NCBI GenBank assembly: GCA_017515985.1
Contig: JAFWDV010000003.1
Location: 1 to 64,000 of the forward strand
Origin: Clostridia bacterium
Lineage (GTDB): Bacteria > Bacillota > Clostridia > TANB77 > CAG-508
Direction of reading: 5' to 3'
DNA: 64,000 nt
A program made the position numbers and the translations under genes. Every line of letters begins with the position of its first letter. The stretch's first letter is position 1. Of this stretch, positions 7,931 through 17,492 are shown in pieces. The notes under the pieces were generated by a model. The model did no database searches. It had not been told where the DNA came from and was given only the letters and a program-made list of their open reading frames with translations.

Positions 7931-9469
7931 ATGGATAATAAAGAATTAGTTTTAATAATTGACTTCTATGGTCAATATAATCAATTAATCGCAAGACGTG
8001 TACGTGAATGCAATGTATATTCAGAAATCGTACCATTTAGTACACCAATAGAAAAAATTAAAGAAAAAAATCCAAAAGGAATTATTTTTACAGGAGGACC
8101 TGCAAGCGTATATGCAGAAGGTGCTCCAAAGGTAAATGAGGAAATATTTAATCTAGGTATTCCAGTACTTGGAATTTGCTATGGAATGCAACTTATGACT
8201 AATATGCTTGGTGGTAAAGTTCAAAGAGCTGATAAAAGAGAATATGGTGTTACAAGTGTAAAGATTAATAATAGTTCAAAATTATTTAGCGGATTTAGTG
8301 ATAGTAACGATTGTTTAATGAGCCATACAGATTTTGTAGAGACATTACCAACAGGGTTTGAAAATATAGGCTCTACAGATCATTGTCCAAATGCAGCTAT
8401 GCAAAATACAGAAAAGAATTTCTATGGAATTCAATTTCACCCAGAAGTAAATCATACAAATAATGGTACAGAGATAATTAGAAACTTTATATACAATATT
8501 TGTGGATGTTCTGGAACATGGAAAATGAGCTCTTTTGCTGAAGAAACAGTTAAAGCAATTAGAGAAAAAATAGGAGATAAAAAAGCTTTATGCGCATTAT
8601 CTGGTGGTGTTGATTCATCAGTAGCAGCAGCTTTAATTAACAAAGCAATTGGAAAGAACTTAACATGTATCTTCGTTGATCATGGATTATTAAGAAAAAA
8701 TGAAGCTGAAGAAGTTGAAGAAGTATTTACTAAGAACTTTGATGTTAACTTTGTAAAAGTTGATGCAAGAGAAAGATTCTTAGGAAAATTAGCTGGTGTA
8801 TCTGATCCAGAGCAAAAAAGAAAAATAATTGGTGAAGAATTTATTAGAGTATTTGAAGAAGAAGCTAAAAAGATCGGAACAGTTGATTACTTAGTGCAAG
8901 GAACAATTTATCCAGACGTTATCGAAAGTGGTGTAGGTGCTGGTGCTAAAATAAAGAGCCATCATAATGTTGGTGGATTACCAGACTATGTTGATTTCAA
9001 AGAAATCGTAGAGCCACTTAGAGATTTATTTAAAGATGAAGTTAGAAAAGTTGGTCTAGAGCTAGGACTTCCAGAATTCTTAGTATACCGTCAACCATTT
9101 CCAGGACCAGGCTTAGCTATTCGTGTTATAGGTGATATAACAGAAGACAAGCTTGCAATTTTAAAAGATGCAGATGCTATCTTTAGAGAAGAAGTTGCAA
9201 AAGGTGGATGGGATAGAAAAACTAACCAATACTTTGCAGTATTAACAAATATTAAATCTGTTGGTGTTATGGGAGATGAAAGAACTTATGACTATACAAT
9301 AGCATTAAGAGCTGTAACAACATCAGACTTCATGACAGCTGAATGGACAAAGATACCTTATGAGATATTAGAAGTTGTATCAGCTAGAATAGTAAACGAA
9401 GTAAAACACGTAAACAGAGTTGTTTATGATATAACAGGAAAACCACCAGCAACTATTGAGTGGGAATAA
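7931..9469 (+). CDS. guaA: GMP synthase (glutamine-hydrolysing)
   Basis: A 512-residue GMP synthase converting XMP to GMP with ATP and glutamine. The class I amidotransferase domain has Cys83 in GICYGMQ and the catalytic His-Glu in FHPEVNHT. The ATP pyrophosphatase domain begins with the P-loop [10 protein letters not shown], and the C-terminal dimerisation domain ends KPPATIEWE, the typical family terminus. ATG 7931 follows AAGGAGAC. It follows guaB and is probably co-transcribed. A strong hairpin at 9502-9534 lies after it. Confidence 0.96.
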   Translation: MDNKELVLIIDFYGQYNQLIARRVRECNVYSEIVPFSTPIEKIKEKNPKGIIFTGGPASVYAEGAPKVNEEIFNLGIPVLGICYGMQLMTNMLGGKVQRADKREYGVTSVKINNSSKLFSGFSDSNDCLMSHTDFVETLPTGFENIGSTDHCPNAAMQNTEKNFYGIQFHPEVNHTNNGTEIIRNFIYNICGCSGTWKMSSFAEETVKAIREKIGDKKALCALSGGVDSSVAAALINKAIGKNLTCIFVDHGLLRKNEAEEVEEVFTKNFDVNFVKVDARERFLGKLAGVSDPEQKRKIIGEEFIRVFEEEAKKIGTVDYLVQGTIYPDVIESGVGAGAKIKSHHNVGGLPDYVDFKEIVEPLRDLFKDEVRKVGLELGLPEFLVYRQPFPGPGLAIRVIGDITEDKLAILKDADAIFREEVAKGGWDRKTNQYFAVLTNIKSVGVMGDERTYDYTIALRAVTTSDFMTAEWTKIPYEILEVVSARIVNEVKHVNRVVYDITGKPPATIEWE

Positions 9470-9501
9470 TGAGAAAAGAACAATATTTATAAAAGTAAAG
9501 A

Positions 9502-9534
9502 AAACCGCCAGTTTCAATATGAAACTGGCGGTTT
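9502..9534. terminator. Perfect 14-bp hairpin terminator between guaA and minus-strand orphan
   Basis: AAACCGCCAGTTTC and GAAACTGGCGGTTT pair perfectly around a five-base loop. On the minus strand the stem is followed by TTTTCTTTACTTTT, so it fits best as terminator of the 9541-9915 gene, and may also stop guaA transcription. Confidence 0.75.
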
Positions 9535-9540
9535 GAAGTG

Positions 9541-9915
9541 TTAGAGGATGATTTTTTCGTTTATAGAAACAGAATATTCATCCACATGCATGGTCACATT
9601 AGCCGGGAAAATATCATCCGGAATTTCTGCTGCCTGGCTAATCTCAGAAAGCAACCCGACAGGGCCACTTTCGATGGTCTTGAGCGTTACTTCACCGTCC
9701 GTAGCAAGTGCTGTCAGGATTTCTCCAGTCAGCAGATTGTAAAAATGCTCTAAAACTGACGAAGTTAACTCATAGCCTTTTTCAACAGACTTCGGAGTGA
9801 ATGCAGAAATCCAGGGGCAATCCTCGCTGGTTGCTTCAGTGCAAACACTAAAAACAAACAGTTTATTGCGCCACCAGTTTGCTGCTTTTTCGGCTGCAGT
9901 TGACAATGTTGACAT
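9541..9915 (-). CDS. Orphan 124-residue protein, atypical codon use
   Basis: A 124-residue acidic protein I do not recognise. It starts MSTLSTAAEKAANWW and shows no signal peptide, membrane helix or obvious motif; predicted helices in the first two-thirds are followed by strand-like segments (VTMHVDEYSVSINEK). It has a strong ribosome binding site (GGAGGTG) before the ATG, its own promoter (9989-10017, minus) and its own terminator (9502-9534), the best evidence that it is real. Codons such as CTG, GCC, CCG and ACC are frequent, unlike guaA and dapF on either side, which suggests acquisition. Two plus-strand frames overlap it but have no such signals. Function unknown. Confidence 0.65.
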   Translation of the reverse strand: MSTLSTAAEKAANWWRNKLFVFSVCTEATSEDCPWISAFTPKSVEKGYELTSSVLEHFYNLLTGEILTALATDGEVTLKTIESGPVGLLSEISQAAEIPDDIFPANVTMHVDEYSVSINEKIIL

Positions 9916-9988
9916 AGAAACACCTCCATAGTGTTTGGGCTAATTGGCGGTGTGTTACGATAAAACATAACACTTTTACATAGGGGGT

Positions 9989-10017
9989 ATTATACTGTAT
10001 ATTCAATAAAAAATCAA
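9989..10017 (-). promoter_or_regulatory. Promoter of minus-strand orphan
   Basis: Read on the minus strand: TTGATT (10017-10012), 17-base spacer, TATAAT (9994-9989). The leader of about 70 bases holds GTGTTATG/CGTAACAC, a small stem-loop, before GGAGGTG. Confidence 0.6.
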
Positions 10018-10064
10018 GTATATTTTAGTAAATACGCATATCGATTAATATTTTGATTATAGTA

Positions 10065-10092
10065 TTGAAATTAAAGACATTAATGATATAAT
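10065..10092 (+). promoter_or_regulatory. dapF promoter
   Basis: TTGAAA (10065-10070), 16-base spacer, TG-A-TATAAT with hexamer 10087-10092. It diverges from the minus-strand promoter at 9989-10017. Confidence 0.6.
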
Positions 10093-10157
10093 GCAAAAAG
10101 ATAATAATATAACTATATTGTATCTTATATTAATACCTTTGAGAGGTGGGAAAAATT

Positions 10158-11003
10158 ATGATTAAATTTACAAAAATGCATGGGCTAGGGAATGATTATG
10201 TCTATATTGATGCTACAGCTAAAACTGGGCAGAAAATAGAGGATGAATCAGCTCTAGCTCTTTTTGTCAGTAATAGGCACTTCGGTGTTGGATCTGACGG
10301 ATTAATTTTGATTTGCGATAGCAATGTTGCAGATTTTAAGATGAGGATGTTTAACTACGACGGTAGTGAAGCAGAAATGTGTGGAAATGGAATAAGGTGT
10401 GTTGGAAAGTTTGTTTATGATAAAGGCTTAACTGATAGAGACCTTATAACAGTAGAAACTTTAGCAGGTATAAAGGTTCTAAAATTAAATGTAGTTGATG
10501 GAAAAGTTGAAAGTGTGAGAGTAGATATGGGAGAGCCAATACTTAAACCATCATTTATTCCAGTTATTTCAAATGAAGAAATTGTTAAAAACTTAGAAAT
10601 AACTGCAGCAGACAAGACGTTCAAATTTTCGTGTGTATCTATGGGAAATCCACACGCAATTACAATTGTGGAAAATGTAGATGATTTTGAAGTTCAAAAA
10701 TATGGAAAGATTTTAGAAGTAGATGAACATTTTCCTAATAGATCAAATATTGAATTTATAAAATTAATAGATAAATCCAAAATAAAAATGAGAGTTTGGG
10801 AAAGAGGTGCAGGTGAAACTTTAGCATGCGGAACGGGAGCATGTGCATCTGTAGTAGCATGTATTCTAAATGATTACACTGAAAGAAATGTAACTGTTGA
10901 GTTATTAGGAGGAAACCTATATATAGAATGGTCTAAAGAGGATAACCATGTATATATGACAGGTCCTGCTACAACAGTTTTTGAAGGTGTGTTAGATTAT
11001 TAA
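10158..11003 (+). CDS. dapF: Diaminopimelate epimerase
   Basis: A 281-residue DapF converting LL- to meso-diaminopimelate for lysine and peptidoglycan. [15 protein letters not shown] is the family signature start; the two catalytic cysteines are visible as Cys75 (MCGNGIRC) and Cys224 ([10 protein letters not shown]). Length matches the family. ATG 10158 follows GAGAGGTGGG; the in-frame GTG at 10146 lies within that ribosome binding site. It is followed 47 bases on by dapL, which makes its LL-substrate, so the two form a short lysine/cell-wall operon. Confidence 0.95.
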   Translation: MIKFTKMHGLGNDYVYIDATAKTGQKIEDESALALFVSNRHFGVGSDGLILICDSNVADFKMRMFNYDGSEAEMCGNGIRCVGKFVYDKGLTDRDLITVETLAGIKVLKLNVVDGKVESVRVDMGEPILKPSFIPVISNEEIVKNLEITAADKTFKFSCVSMGNPHAITIVENVDDFEVQKYGKILEVDEHFPNRSNIEFIKLIDKSKIKMRVWERGAGETLACGTGACASVVACILNDYTERNVTVELLGGNLYIEWSKEDNHVYMTGPATTVFEGVLDY

Positions 11004-11050
11004 TTTTAAGAAGAATGTATTTATCAATAAATCATTTTTATGGAGGTTTT

Positions 11051-12280
11051 ATGTTAAAAATAAATGAAAATTTTTTAGAATTGCAGGATAGTTACCTTTT
11101 TTCAACAATAGCAAAAAAGGTTTCAGATTTTCAGCAAAAAAATCCTAATGTAAAGGTAATAAAGTTAGGAATAGGAGATGTAACTTTACCTATTCCAAGT
11201 AGCTGTATAAATGCAATGAAAAGCTCTGCAGATGAGCTTTCAAAGAAAGAAACTTTTAAAGGATATGGTCCTGAGCAGGGATACGATTTTTTGAAAAGCA
11301 AAATAATAGAAAAGGATTACAAATCAAGAGGAATAGATATAGACTTAGATGAAGTATTTATATCTGATGGAGCTAAATGTGATACAGGAAATATTGTGGA
11401 TATTTTTTCGAAAGGCAATAAGGTTGCAATAACAGATCCGGTATATCCAGTGTATCTTGATACAAATGTTATGTCTGGCAGAGCAGGAAAATATGATGAA
11501 AAAACTGGTATGTATTCAAATATGATTTATTTACCATGCAATAGTGAAAACAACTTTGAACCAGATTTTCCATCCGAAGTGCCAGATATAATATATTTAT
11601 GTTTTCCGAATAATCCAACAGGTACTGTATTAAATAAAACTCAGCTTAAAAGGTGGGTTGATTATGCAAAAGAAAACAAATCTATAATTTTATATGATAG
11701 TGCGTATGAAGTATTTATCACAGAAGATGATATTCCTCACAGCATTTATGAAATAGAAGGTGCAAAAGATGTAGCCATTGAATTTAAAAGTTTTTCAAAA
11801 ACAGCTGGCTTTACTGGTGTTAGATGCGGATATGCAATTGTTCCTAAAAGTTTGATGGGTTACACAGAAGATGGACGAGAAATATCTTTGAATAAGCTAT
11901 GGAATAGAAGACAGTGTACAAAATTTAACGGCGTTTCATACGTTACACAAAAAGCTGCAGAAGCGGTGTATTCTGAAGAAGGTCAAAAAGAGCTAATGCA
12001 AAATATAAAGTATTATCAGGAAAATGCAAAAATCATAAGAGATGGTCTAAGGGAGGCTGGATATACAGTTTTTGGAGGAATAAATGCTCCATATGTTTGG
12101 CTTAAACTTCCTGAGGGGGTAAAATCATGGGATTTCTTTGATAAATTGCTAAATGAGGCAGGAATAGTTGGAACTCCAGGTGTTGGGTTTGGTCCTAATG
12201 GAGAAGGATATTTTAGATTAACAGCTTTCGGAAGCAAAGAAAATACGATAGAAGCGATGAATAGAATTCAAAAAATGTAG
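11051..12280 (+). CDS. dapL: LL-diaminopimelate aminotransferase
   Basis: A 409-residue PLP-dependent class I/II aminotransferase that makes LL-diaminopimelate from tetrahydrodipicolinate in one step. Landmarks are [13 protein letters not shown], the PLP region [11 protein letters not shown], the Schiff-base lysine in [18 protein letters not shown], and C-terminal [16 protein letters not shown]. These match the DapL group used by clostridia instead of the DapC/DapE route. ATG 11051 follows TGGAGG; the earlier in-frame ATG at 11015 has none. It lies directly downstream of dapF. Confidence 0.94.
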   Translation: MLKINENFLELQDSYLFSTIAKKVSDFQQKNPNVKVIKLGIGDVTLPIPSSCINAMKSSADELSKKETFKGYGPEQGYDFLKSKIIEKDYKSRGIDIDLDEVFISDGAKCDTGNIVDIFSKGNKVAITDPVYPVYLDTNVMSGRAGKYDEKTGMYSNMIYLPCNSENNFEPDFPSEVPDIIYLCFPNNPTGTVLNKTQLKRWVDYAKENKSIILYDSAYEVFITEDDIPHSIYEIEGAKDVAIEFKSFSKTAGFTGVRCGYAIVPKSLMGYTEDGREISLNKLWNRRQCTKFNGVSYVTQKAAEAVYSEEGQKELMQNIKYYQENAKIIRDGLREAGYTVFGGINAPYVWLKLPEGVKSWDFFDKLLNEAGIVGTPGVGFGPNGEGYFRLTAFGSKENTIEAMNRIQKM

Positions 12281-12318
12281 ATTAGAATAGGCTGAAACAT
12301 ATTTTTAACGAAGATATA

Positions 12319-12346
12319 TTGCAAAATGAAAATAAAATGATAAAAT
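12319..12346 (+). promoter_or_regulatory. nagZ promoter
   Basis: TTGCAA (12319-12324), 16-base spacer, extended -10 TG-A-TAAAAT (hexamer 12341-12346), 44 bases before the nagZ start. Confidence 0.55.
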
Positions 12347-12389
12347 GATTGTAAAGATAAAGCAGTAATATAGACGAAAGGAATCAGAT

Positions 12390-13472
12390 ATGATAAAAAA
12401 TCTAACTTTAAAAGAAAAAATTGGACAAATGATGATGGTAGGACTTGATGGAAATACAGTAGATACAAGAATTAAAAATCTGATTATGAATTACAAAGTC
12501 GGCGGAGTAATATTATATAGGAAGAATTTTAAAACATACGATGATATGTTAAAATTGATTGCCGATTTAAAAGAGCTGAATTCATATAATAAGGTTCCTT
12601 TGTTTATTGCAATAGATCAAGAGGGTGGTAGAGTAAATAGAATGCCACCAGAATTTCACAACATCTTGAGCGCATATAAGCTTGCACATACGAAAAATCT
12701 AAATATAATTAGAGAAGCTGGAGATATTACAGGAACTGTCTTGAGTGAATGTGGATTTAATATGAATTTTTCTCCGGTTTTAGATGTGTTAAACAGAAAT
12801 ACGTCAAAAGCACTTGGTAACAGATGTTTTGGATGTAATGCTGAGGATGTTTCAAAATACGGAGTACAAATGATGCAGCAGTTACAAAAAAATAAAATCA
12901 TATCTGTAGTTAAGCATTTTCCAGGACATGGAGCTGCAAAGGTAGATTCACACTATTTCTTGCCAAGTATAAAAAACGTAAGCGATGAAGATATTGCACC
13001 ATTTGTAGATGCAATTGACAGGGGTGCAGATGCAATAATGGTTGGTCATATGATTATTAAAAAAGTCAATAGATTTCTTCCAGCATCTTTGTCAAGAAAA
13101 ACAATAAGAGAAATACGTTTAAAATATAATTTTAGAGGTCTAATAATGACTGACGATTTAAAGATGAAAGCAATAAGATATCTGTATGGAACAAAACGTG
13201 CAATGAAAAAAGCATTTTTAGCTGGCAACGATATGATTTTATTCAGGTTTAAAAAAAGTGATGAAGAAAAGTCAATTAGGCTTATTCAAGGGCTTGCTGA
13301 AAAAGGAAAAATAAAAGAAAGCAGAATAGATAGAAGTGTTGCTAGAATTCTTGAAATGAAGGAAAAATATGAAATTAACGACAAGATGGAAATAAAAGGT
13401 TGCGACATTGAAGAGATAAATAACAGAATAGATATTATAAATACTTTTGTGAATGAGTATCAGAAAGGTTGA
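12390..13472 (+). CDS. nagZ: Beta-N-acetylhexosaminidase, GH3 (NagZ-like)
   Basis: A 360-residue family GH3 glycosidase. FIAIDQEGGRVNRMP carries the substrate-binding region, KHFPGHG followed by DSHYFLP gives the His and Asp of the NagZ-type general acid loop, and LIMTDDLKMKAI contains the nucleophile Asp. It should remove terminal GlcNAc from peptidoglycan fragments. No signal peptide is seen, which points to cytoplasmic muropeptide recycling. The C-terminal domain of the long two-domain enzymes is absent. ATG 12390 follows GAAAGGAATC. It stands alone; the -35 box of the next unit overlaps its stop. Confidence 0.88.
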   Translation: MIKNLTLKEKIGQMMMVGLDGNTVDTRIKNLIMNYKVGGVILYRKNFKTYDDMLKLIADLKELNSYNKVPLFIAIDQEGGRVNRMPPEFHNILSAYKLAHTKNLNIIREAGDITGTVLSECGFNMNFSPVLDVLNRNTSKALGNRCFGCNAEDVSKYGVQMMQQLQKNKIISVVKHFPGHGAAKVDSHYFLPSIKNVSDEDIAPFVDAIDRGADAIMVGHMIIKKVNRFLPASLSRKTIREIRLKYNFRGLIMTDDLKMKAIRYLYGTKRAMKKAFLAGNDMILFRFKKSDEEKSIRLIQGLAEKGKIKESRIDRSVARILEMKEKYEINDKMEIKGCDIEEINNRIDIINTFVNEYQKG

Positions 13473-13497
13473 AATATATAATATTATGTGATAAAAT
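13469..13497 (+). promoter_or_regulatory. Promoter of Cys-rich mini-protein
   Basis: TTGAAA (13469-13474) overlaps the nagZ stop codon; 17-base spacer; extended -10 TG-A-TAAAAT (13492-13497). The leader is about 100 bases. Confidence 0.55.
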
Positions 13498-13606
13498 CCA
13501 AACACATTTGGAATACACCAAATTACTTTAGCAATGTGTAGTGGTTCAGATGCACATGCTAAAGTCCGTACATTATTCGACCATTACTATATTAGGAGGA
13601 AGAAGT

Positions 13607-13798
13607 ATGCACATAGGCAGAATCCGCTTGCCTACTAGTCAATTCAAGATCTTTTTCATCTGCGAAAGATGTGGTGAAAGATTTGACTCGAAGGATGAGT
13701 GTTCTAAGCATGAGAGAGAAAAACTGTGTAGATGCAAGCAATGTTATCGTTTGCGCAGGAGATGCAAAGAAGAGTGTGTCTATAAGGATAATAACTGA
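13607..13798 (+). CDS. Cys-rich zinc-finger-like mini-protein, atypical codon use
   Basis: A 63-residue basic protein with a probable zinc knuckle: Cys19-x2-Cys22-x12-His35-x5-Cys41, then a second cluster Cys43-x2-Cys46-x6-Cys53-x3-Cys57. The first cluster resembles a C2HC finger and the Arg-rich stretch YRLRRRCK suggests nucleic acid contact; both are inference. ATG 13607 follows AGGAGGAAG. It has its own promoter and a strong terminator, and uses codons such as CGC, CTG and TGC more than the flanking genes. It is one of four such isolated units in this window. I do not recognise a family. Confidence 0.65.
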   Translation: MHIGRIRLPTSQFKIFFICERCGERFDSKDECSKHEREKLCRCKQCYRLRRRCKEECVYKDNN

Positions 13799-13810
13799 AC
13801 AAAGAGACTT

Positions 13811-13858
13811 GGTTCTCAATTATGCAAAGAATATTGCATGATTGAGAATCCTTTTTTT
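13811..13858 (+). terminator. Strong intrinsic terminator
   Basis: Left arm 13811-13827 (GGTTCTCAAT...TGCAA) pairs with right arm 13834-13851 (TTGCAT...GAGAATCC) with one bulged base and one mismatch, followed by seven T. It ends the Cys-rich mini-protein unit just before the S10 operon promoter. Confidence 0.85.
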
Positions 13859-13965
13859 GACAATTTTTTTCATTCAATTTTTACAATTTGAGACGGCTTT
13901 GAATTGGTTAAATTTTAAAAGTACAAAGAAACGCTCAAAAAAAGCAAAAAAAGTTGAAAAACTAG

Positions 13966-13994
13966 TTGACATACCGCCCAGGCCGTTATATAAT
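13966..13994 (+). promoter_or_regulatory. S10 operon promoter
   Basis: Perfect consensus: TTGACA (13966-13971), 17-base spacer, TATAAT (13989-13994), preceded by A-tracts at 13937-13960 that could act as an UP element. This is the strongest promoter in the window and fits a ribosomal protein operon. Confidence 0.9.
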
Positions 13995-14000
13995 AGGAAA

Positions 14001-14238
14001 GCATGTAAGATTAGCGTTGAAGTAGGATGTGGCTACAACCTTTGAAATAGCAAGGTTGGAGGGAACTCCTATGGAGCATGTCATGGCTTAGACCAGGCGG
14101 TAAGTTATTTAAATATAAGCACTTATCCCAAGAAAATCATGCAAAAACTTGGGCTTTAAATATAGGTGTTAATGAAACACCAGGGTGCGTTTATAACTTC
14201 CGACAATAATTTAAAAATTTTAAGGAGGGAAAAATTAC
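14001..14238 (+). promoter_or_regulatory. Structured leader of the S10 operon
   Basis: About 238 bases between the promoter and rpsJ form at least four stems by eye: CAACCTT/AAGGTTG (14036-14058), GGTAAGT/ACTTATCC (14099-14128), CCCAAG/CTTGGG (14127-14153) and GGTGTT/AACACC (14165-14181). The second and third stems share bases 14127-14128, so they may compete. No gene with a ribosome binding site is present. Autogenous control of the S10 operon by a ribosomal protein is known in other bacteria; the ligand here is not shown. Confidence 0.6.
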
Positions 14239-14571
14239 ATGGCAACAGTAACAGGAAATGCGGTAGCAAGTGAAAAAATCAGAATAAGATTAAAGGCTTA
14301 TGAATCTAAAATCTTAGAACAGTCTGCTGAAAAGATAGTAGATACTGCTAAGAAGACAGGTGCAAAAGTTTCAGGTCCTATTCCACTACCAACAGAAAAG
14401 GAAATCATAACAATACTACGTTCTCCACACAAACACAAAGACTCAAGAGAGCAATTTGAAATGAGAACACACAAAAGAGTTATCGATATTCTTTATCCAA
14501 CACAAAAAACTGTAGATAGTCTAATGAAATTAGATTTACCAGCAGGTGTTGATATCGAAATCAAACTTTAA
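14239..14571 (+). CDS. rpsJ: Ribosomal protein S10
   Basis: A 110-residue S10 (uS10), part of the 30S head and also the NusE antitermination factor. [26 protein letters not shown]-type start and the [19 protein letters not shown] loop are characteristic. It has about eight extra N-terminal residues (MATVTGNA) over the usual 102. ATG follows AAGGAGGG. First gene of the S10-spc-alpha block, after a long structured leader. Confidence 0.97.
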   Translation: MATVTGNAVASEKIRIRLKAYESKILEQSAEKIVDTAKKTGAKVSGPIPLPTEKEIITILRSPHKHKDSREQFEMRTHKRVIDILYPTQKTVDSLMKLDLPAGVDIEIKL

Positions 14572-14593
14572 TTTTAAATTATTAAATTAGGAA

Positions 14594-14646
14594 GGTCTCT
14601 AAAGACCAAGCTGATGTACTACTAAGGTAGAAATCAAAATATCAGC
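14594..14646 (+). promoter_or_regulatory. Hairpins between rpsJ and rplC
   Basis: GGTCT/AGACC (14594-14607) is a small stem; GCTGAT (14610-14615) pairs with ATCAGC (14641-14646) enclosing CTAC/GTAG. The second ends 13 bases before the rplC Shine-Dalgarno and could tune translation of rplC. Confidence 0.4.
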
Positions 14647-14666
14647 CAATAGTAATAGGAGGAAAT

Positions 14667-15293
14667 ATGAAAACTTTAATAGGTAAAAAAGTTGGAATGA
14701 CTCAAATCTTTGATGACAAAGGAAGAGTAGTTCCAGTAACAGTTATCGAAGCTGGTCCTTGTGTAGTAGCACAAGTTAAATCAGTAGAAACAGATGGATA
14801 CAATGCTATCCAATTAGGATTCGAAGATGTAAAAGAATCAAAATTAAACAATCCAGAAAAAGGACATTTTGCAAAAGCAAATATAGCTCCAAAGAAACAT
14901 TTAAGAGAATTTAGAGTTGAATCAGTTGAAGGAGTTACTGTTGGAACAGAATGGACAGTAACAGAATTTGCTGAAGGAGATAAATTAGACATCCAAGGAA
15001 CTTCTAAAGGAAAAGGATTCCAAGGTGTTATCAAACGTCATGGTCAACACAGAGGACCAATGGGACATGGATCTATGTATCATAGAAGACCAGGTTCAAT
15101 GGGACCAACATCAACTCCAGGTAGAGTATTTAAAGGTAAAAAATTACCAGGACATATGGGAAAAGTTACAGTTACAATACAAAACCTAGATGTAATCAAA
15201 GTTGACGCAGACAAAAATGTTGTATTAGTAAAAGGTAGCGTACCTGGACCTAAAGGTGCAATATTAAAATTAAGAACAAGCGTAAAAGCATAA
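14667..15293 (+). CDS. rplC: Ribosomal protein L3
   Basis: A 208-residue L3 (uL3), an early 50S assembly protein near the peptidyl transferase centre. [14 protein letters not shown] at the N-terminus and the [22 protein letters not shown] central loop, which reaches into the 23S core, are diagnostic. ATG 14667 follows AATAGGAGG. Normal length. It lies between rpsJ and rplD as expected. Confidence 0.97.
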   Translation: MKTLIGKKVGMTQIFDDKGRVVPVTVIEAGPCVVAQVKSVETDGYNAIQLGFEDVKESKLNNPEKGHFAKANIAPKKHLREFRVESVEGVTVGTEWTVTEFAEGDKLDIQGTSKGKGFQGVIKRHGQHRGPMGHGSMYHRRPGSMGPTSTPGRVFKGKKLPGHMGKVTVTIQNLDVIKVDADKNVVLVKGSVPGPKGAILKLRTSVKA

Positions 15294-15311
15294 GGAAGGA
15301 GGATATAGAGA

Positions 15312-15935
15312 ATGCCAAGTATAGATGTATACAATATTGAAGGAAAGAAAGTTAAATCAGTTGATTTAAAAGAAGAAATATTTGGAATTGAGCCAAATGA
15401 AGCTGTTGTTCATAGTGTATTAGTTAATTTCTTAGCTAATCAAAGACAAGGAACACAAAGCACAAAGACAAGAGCTGAAGTTCGTGGTGGTGGAAGAAAA
15501 CCATGGAGACAAAAAGGTACTGGTAGAGCAAGACAAGGAAGTATTAGAGCTCCACAATGGATTAAAGGTGGTATAGCTTTAGGACCAAAACCTCGTTCTT
15601 ATGTATACACAGTAAATAAGAAAGAAAAGAGATTAGCAATTAAATCAATATTAAGTTCAAAAGTATTAGAAAACGAATTAGTAGTTGTAGATGCTTTAGA
15701 CTTAAAAGAAATCAAAACAAATGCTATGGTTAAAGCATTAAACAACTTAAAAGTTGAAGGAAAAGCTTTAATCTTATTACCAGAAAAGAACGAAAACGTT
15801 CAAAAATCTGCAAGAAACATTGAAAATGTTAAAACAACATTAGTAAATACAATAAACGTATATGACTTACTAAAATACAACAAATTAGTTGTAACATTAG
15901 ATACAGTTAAGAAATTAGAGGAGGTGTACGCTTAA
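15312..15935 (+). CDS. rplD: Ribosomal protein L4
   Basis: A 207-residue L4 (uL4), lining the 50S exit tunnel. The loop [29 protein letters not shown]-type segment (about residues 45-75) is the tunnel extension. In enterobacteria L4 represses its own operon, which makes it a natural candidate ligand for the S10 leader here (inference). Start ATG follows AAGGAGGATATAGAGA. The stop overlaps the rplW start by one base. Confidence 0.97.
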   Translation: MPSIDVYNIEGKKVKSVDLKEEIFGIEPNEAVVHSVLVNFLANQRQGTQSTKTRAEVRGGGRKPWRQKGTGRARQGSIRAPQWIKGGIALGPKPRSYVYTVNKKEKRLAIKSILSSKVLENELVVVDALDLKEIKTNAMVKALNNLKVEGKALILLPEKNENVQKSARNIENVKTTLVNTINVYDLLKYNKLVVTLDTVKKLEEVYA

Positions 15936-16279
15936 TGTTACCAGAAGATATAATTATAGAGCCAGTTATTACTGAAAAAAGCAATGATTCGCTTCAAGCT
16001 GGAAAGTATACTTTCAAAGTAAACAAAAAAGCAACAAAAGTTGATATAGCTAAGGCTGTAGAAAAACTTTTTGATGTTAAAGTATTAGACGTAAACACTA
16101 TAACAGTTAGTGGAAAGAGAAAAAGAGTTGGAAGATCTGTTGGAATGACTTCAGATTGGAAGAAAGCTGTTGTTACTATAGACACAGATCCACAAGCTAA
16201 AACATACTTAACAAAAGGTGGAAAAGCTAAAAAAGGATCAAAGACAGTTAAGAACTCAATTGATGCTTACGGAATTTAA
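15935..16279 (+). CDS. rplW: Ribosomal protein L23
   Basis: A 114-residue L23 (uL23), located at the exit of the 50S tunnel and a docking site for SRP and trigger factor. Recognised from [14 protein letters not shown] at the start, [20 protein letters not shown] and [13 protein letters not shown]. The C-terminus carries a basic extension of about 15 residues beyond the usual end. ATG overlaps the rplD stop (TAATG), indicating translational coupling; GAGGAGG lies within the end of rplD. Confidence 0.96.
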   Translation: MLPEDIIIEPVITEKSNDSLQAGKYTFKVNKKATKVDIAKAVEKLFDVKVLDVNTITVSGKRKRVGRSVGMTSDWKKAVVTIDTDPQAKTYLTKGGKAKKGSKTVKNSIDAYGI

Positions 16280-16337
16280 TTATTAAAAAATATCGAGAAT
16301 TAACTCGGAAAATAAATAATAAAGGAGAGATATAACA

Positions 16338-17165
16338 ATGGGAATGAAACATTTTAACCCAACAACTCCATCATTAAGAAACATGACAGTTTCTACATTT
16401 GATGAAATTACAAAAAAGACTCCTGAAAAAACTTTATTAGCAACAAAAAAGAAAAATTCAGGAAGAAACTCATATGGTAGAATCACAGTTCGTCATCAAG
16501 GTGGAGGAAATAGACAAAAATACAGATTAGTAGATTTCAAGAGAAGAAAAGATGATATGACAGCAACTGTAATTGGTATCGAATATGATCCAAACAGAAG
16601 TGCTAATATCGCCTTAATAGAATATGAAGATGGAGAAAAATCATACATTTTAGCTCCAATCGGATTAACAGACGGAGACAAGGTTGTTTCTGGAGAAAGA
16701 GCAGATATCAAACCAGGTAACTGCATGAAAATTGAAAATATACCAGTAGGTACAATGATTCACAATATAGAGCTTAATCCAGGACAAGGTGGAAAATTAG
16801 TTAGAGCAGCTGGTCAAGAGGCTCAATTAATGGCTAAAGAGGGTAAATATGCTCACGTTAGACTTCCATCAGGAGAAATGAGATTAATAATGGCTGTTTG
16901 TAGAGCTACAATAGGAACAATCGGAAATTCAGATCACGAAAATGTTAACCTAGGAAAAGCTGGAAGAAGCAGACATATGGGACAAAGACCAGAAGTTAGA
17001 GGATCTGTAATGAACCCTAACGATCACCCACACGGTGGTGGTGAAGGTAGAGCTCCAGTAGGTCACGCAGGACCAATGACACCATGGGGTAAACCAGCTC
17101 TAGGATACAAGACAAGAAAACGTAATAAGATGTCAAATAAATTTATCGTTAAGAGAAGAAAATAA
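16338..17165 (+). CDS. rplB: Ribosomal protein L2
   Basis: A 275-residue L2 (uL2), needed for subunit joining and peptidyl transferase structure. [19 protein letters not shown] near residue 45 and the C-terminal [17 protein letters not shown] loop with the conserved functional His are visible. ATG 16338 follows AAAGGAGAG. The gap from rplW is 58 bases with no recognisable signal. Confidence 0.97.
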   Translation: MGMKHFNPTTPSLRNMTVSTFDEITKKTPEKTLLATKKKNSGRNSYGRITVRHQGGGNRQKYRLVDFKRRKDDMTATVIGIEYDPNRSANIALIEYEDGEKSYILAPIGLTDGDKVVSGERADIKPGNCMKIENIPVGTMIHNIELNPGQGGKLVRAAGQEAQLMAKEGKYAHVRLPSGEMRLIMAVCRATIGTIGNSDHENVNLGKAGRSRHMGQRPEVRGSVMNPNDHPHGGGEGRAPVGHAGPMTPWGKPALGYKTRKRNKMSNKFIVKRRK

Positions 17166-17182
17166 AGGAGGGAAATTTTAAT

Positions 17183-17455
17183 ATGTCAAGATCAAGCAAG
17201 AAAATGCCTTATGTTTCTCCAAAGCTTTTAAAAAGAATAGAGAAAATGAATGAAACTGGAGAAAAAGAAGTTATCAAGACATGGTCAAGAGCTTCTACAA
17301 TTTATCCACAAATGATTGGACACACAATAGCTGTTCATGATGGAAGAAAACATGTTCCAGTTTATTTAACAGAGGAAATGATAGGACATAAATTAGGAGA
17401 ATTTGCTCCTACAAGAACATTCAAAGGTCACTCTGGAGATAAAGCAACAAAATAG
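17183..17455 (+). CDS. rpsS: Ribosomal protein S19
   Basis: A 90-residue S19 (uS19) of the 30S head, binding with S13. [16 protein letters not shown] start, [45 protein letters not shown]-type core, in which HDGRKHVPV and [11 protein letters not shown] are signature segments. ATG follows AAAGGAGGG. Normal length and position. Confidence 0.97.
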   Translation: MSRSSKKMPYVSPKLLKRIEKMNETGEKEVIKTWSRASTIYPQMIGHTIAVHDGRKHVPVYLTEEMIGHKLGEFAPTRTFKGHSGDKATK

Positions 17456-17492
17456 TAAAGAAAGTTCTTAATAATATAAGGAGGTAAGTATA

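Noticed and set aside
9538-9753. Two plus-strand frames opposite the minus-strand orphan
   Set aside because: No promoter or ribosome binding site, and they overlap a minus-strand gene with a promoter, GGAGGTG and a terminator.
13842-14045. Open frame across the S10 promoter (67 codons)
   Set aside because: It runs through the terminator T-run and the consensus promoter, has no ribosome binding site and overlaps the structured leader.
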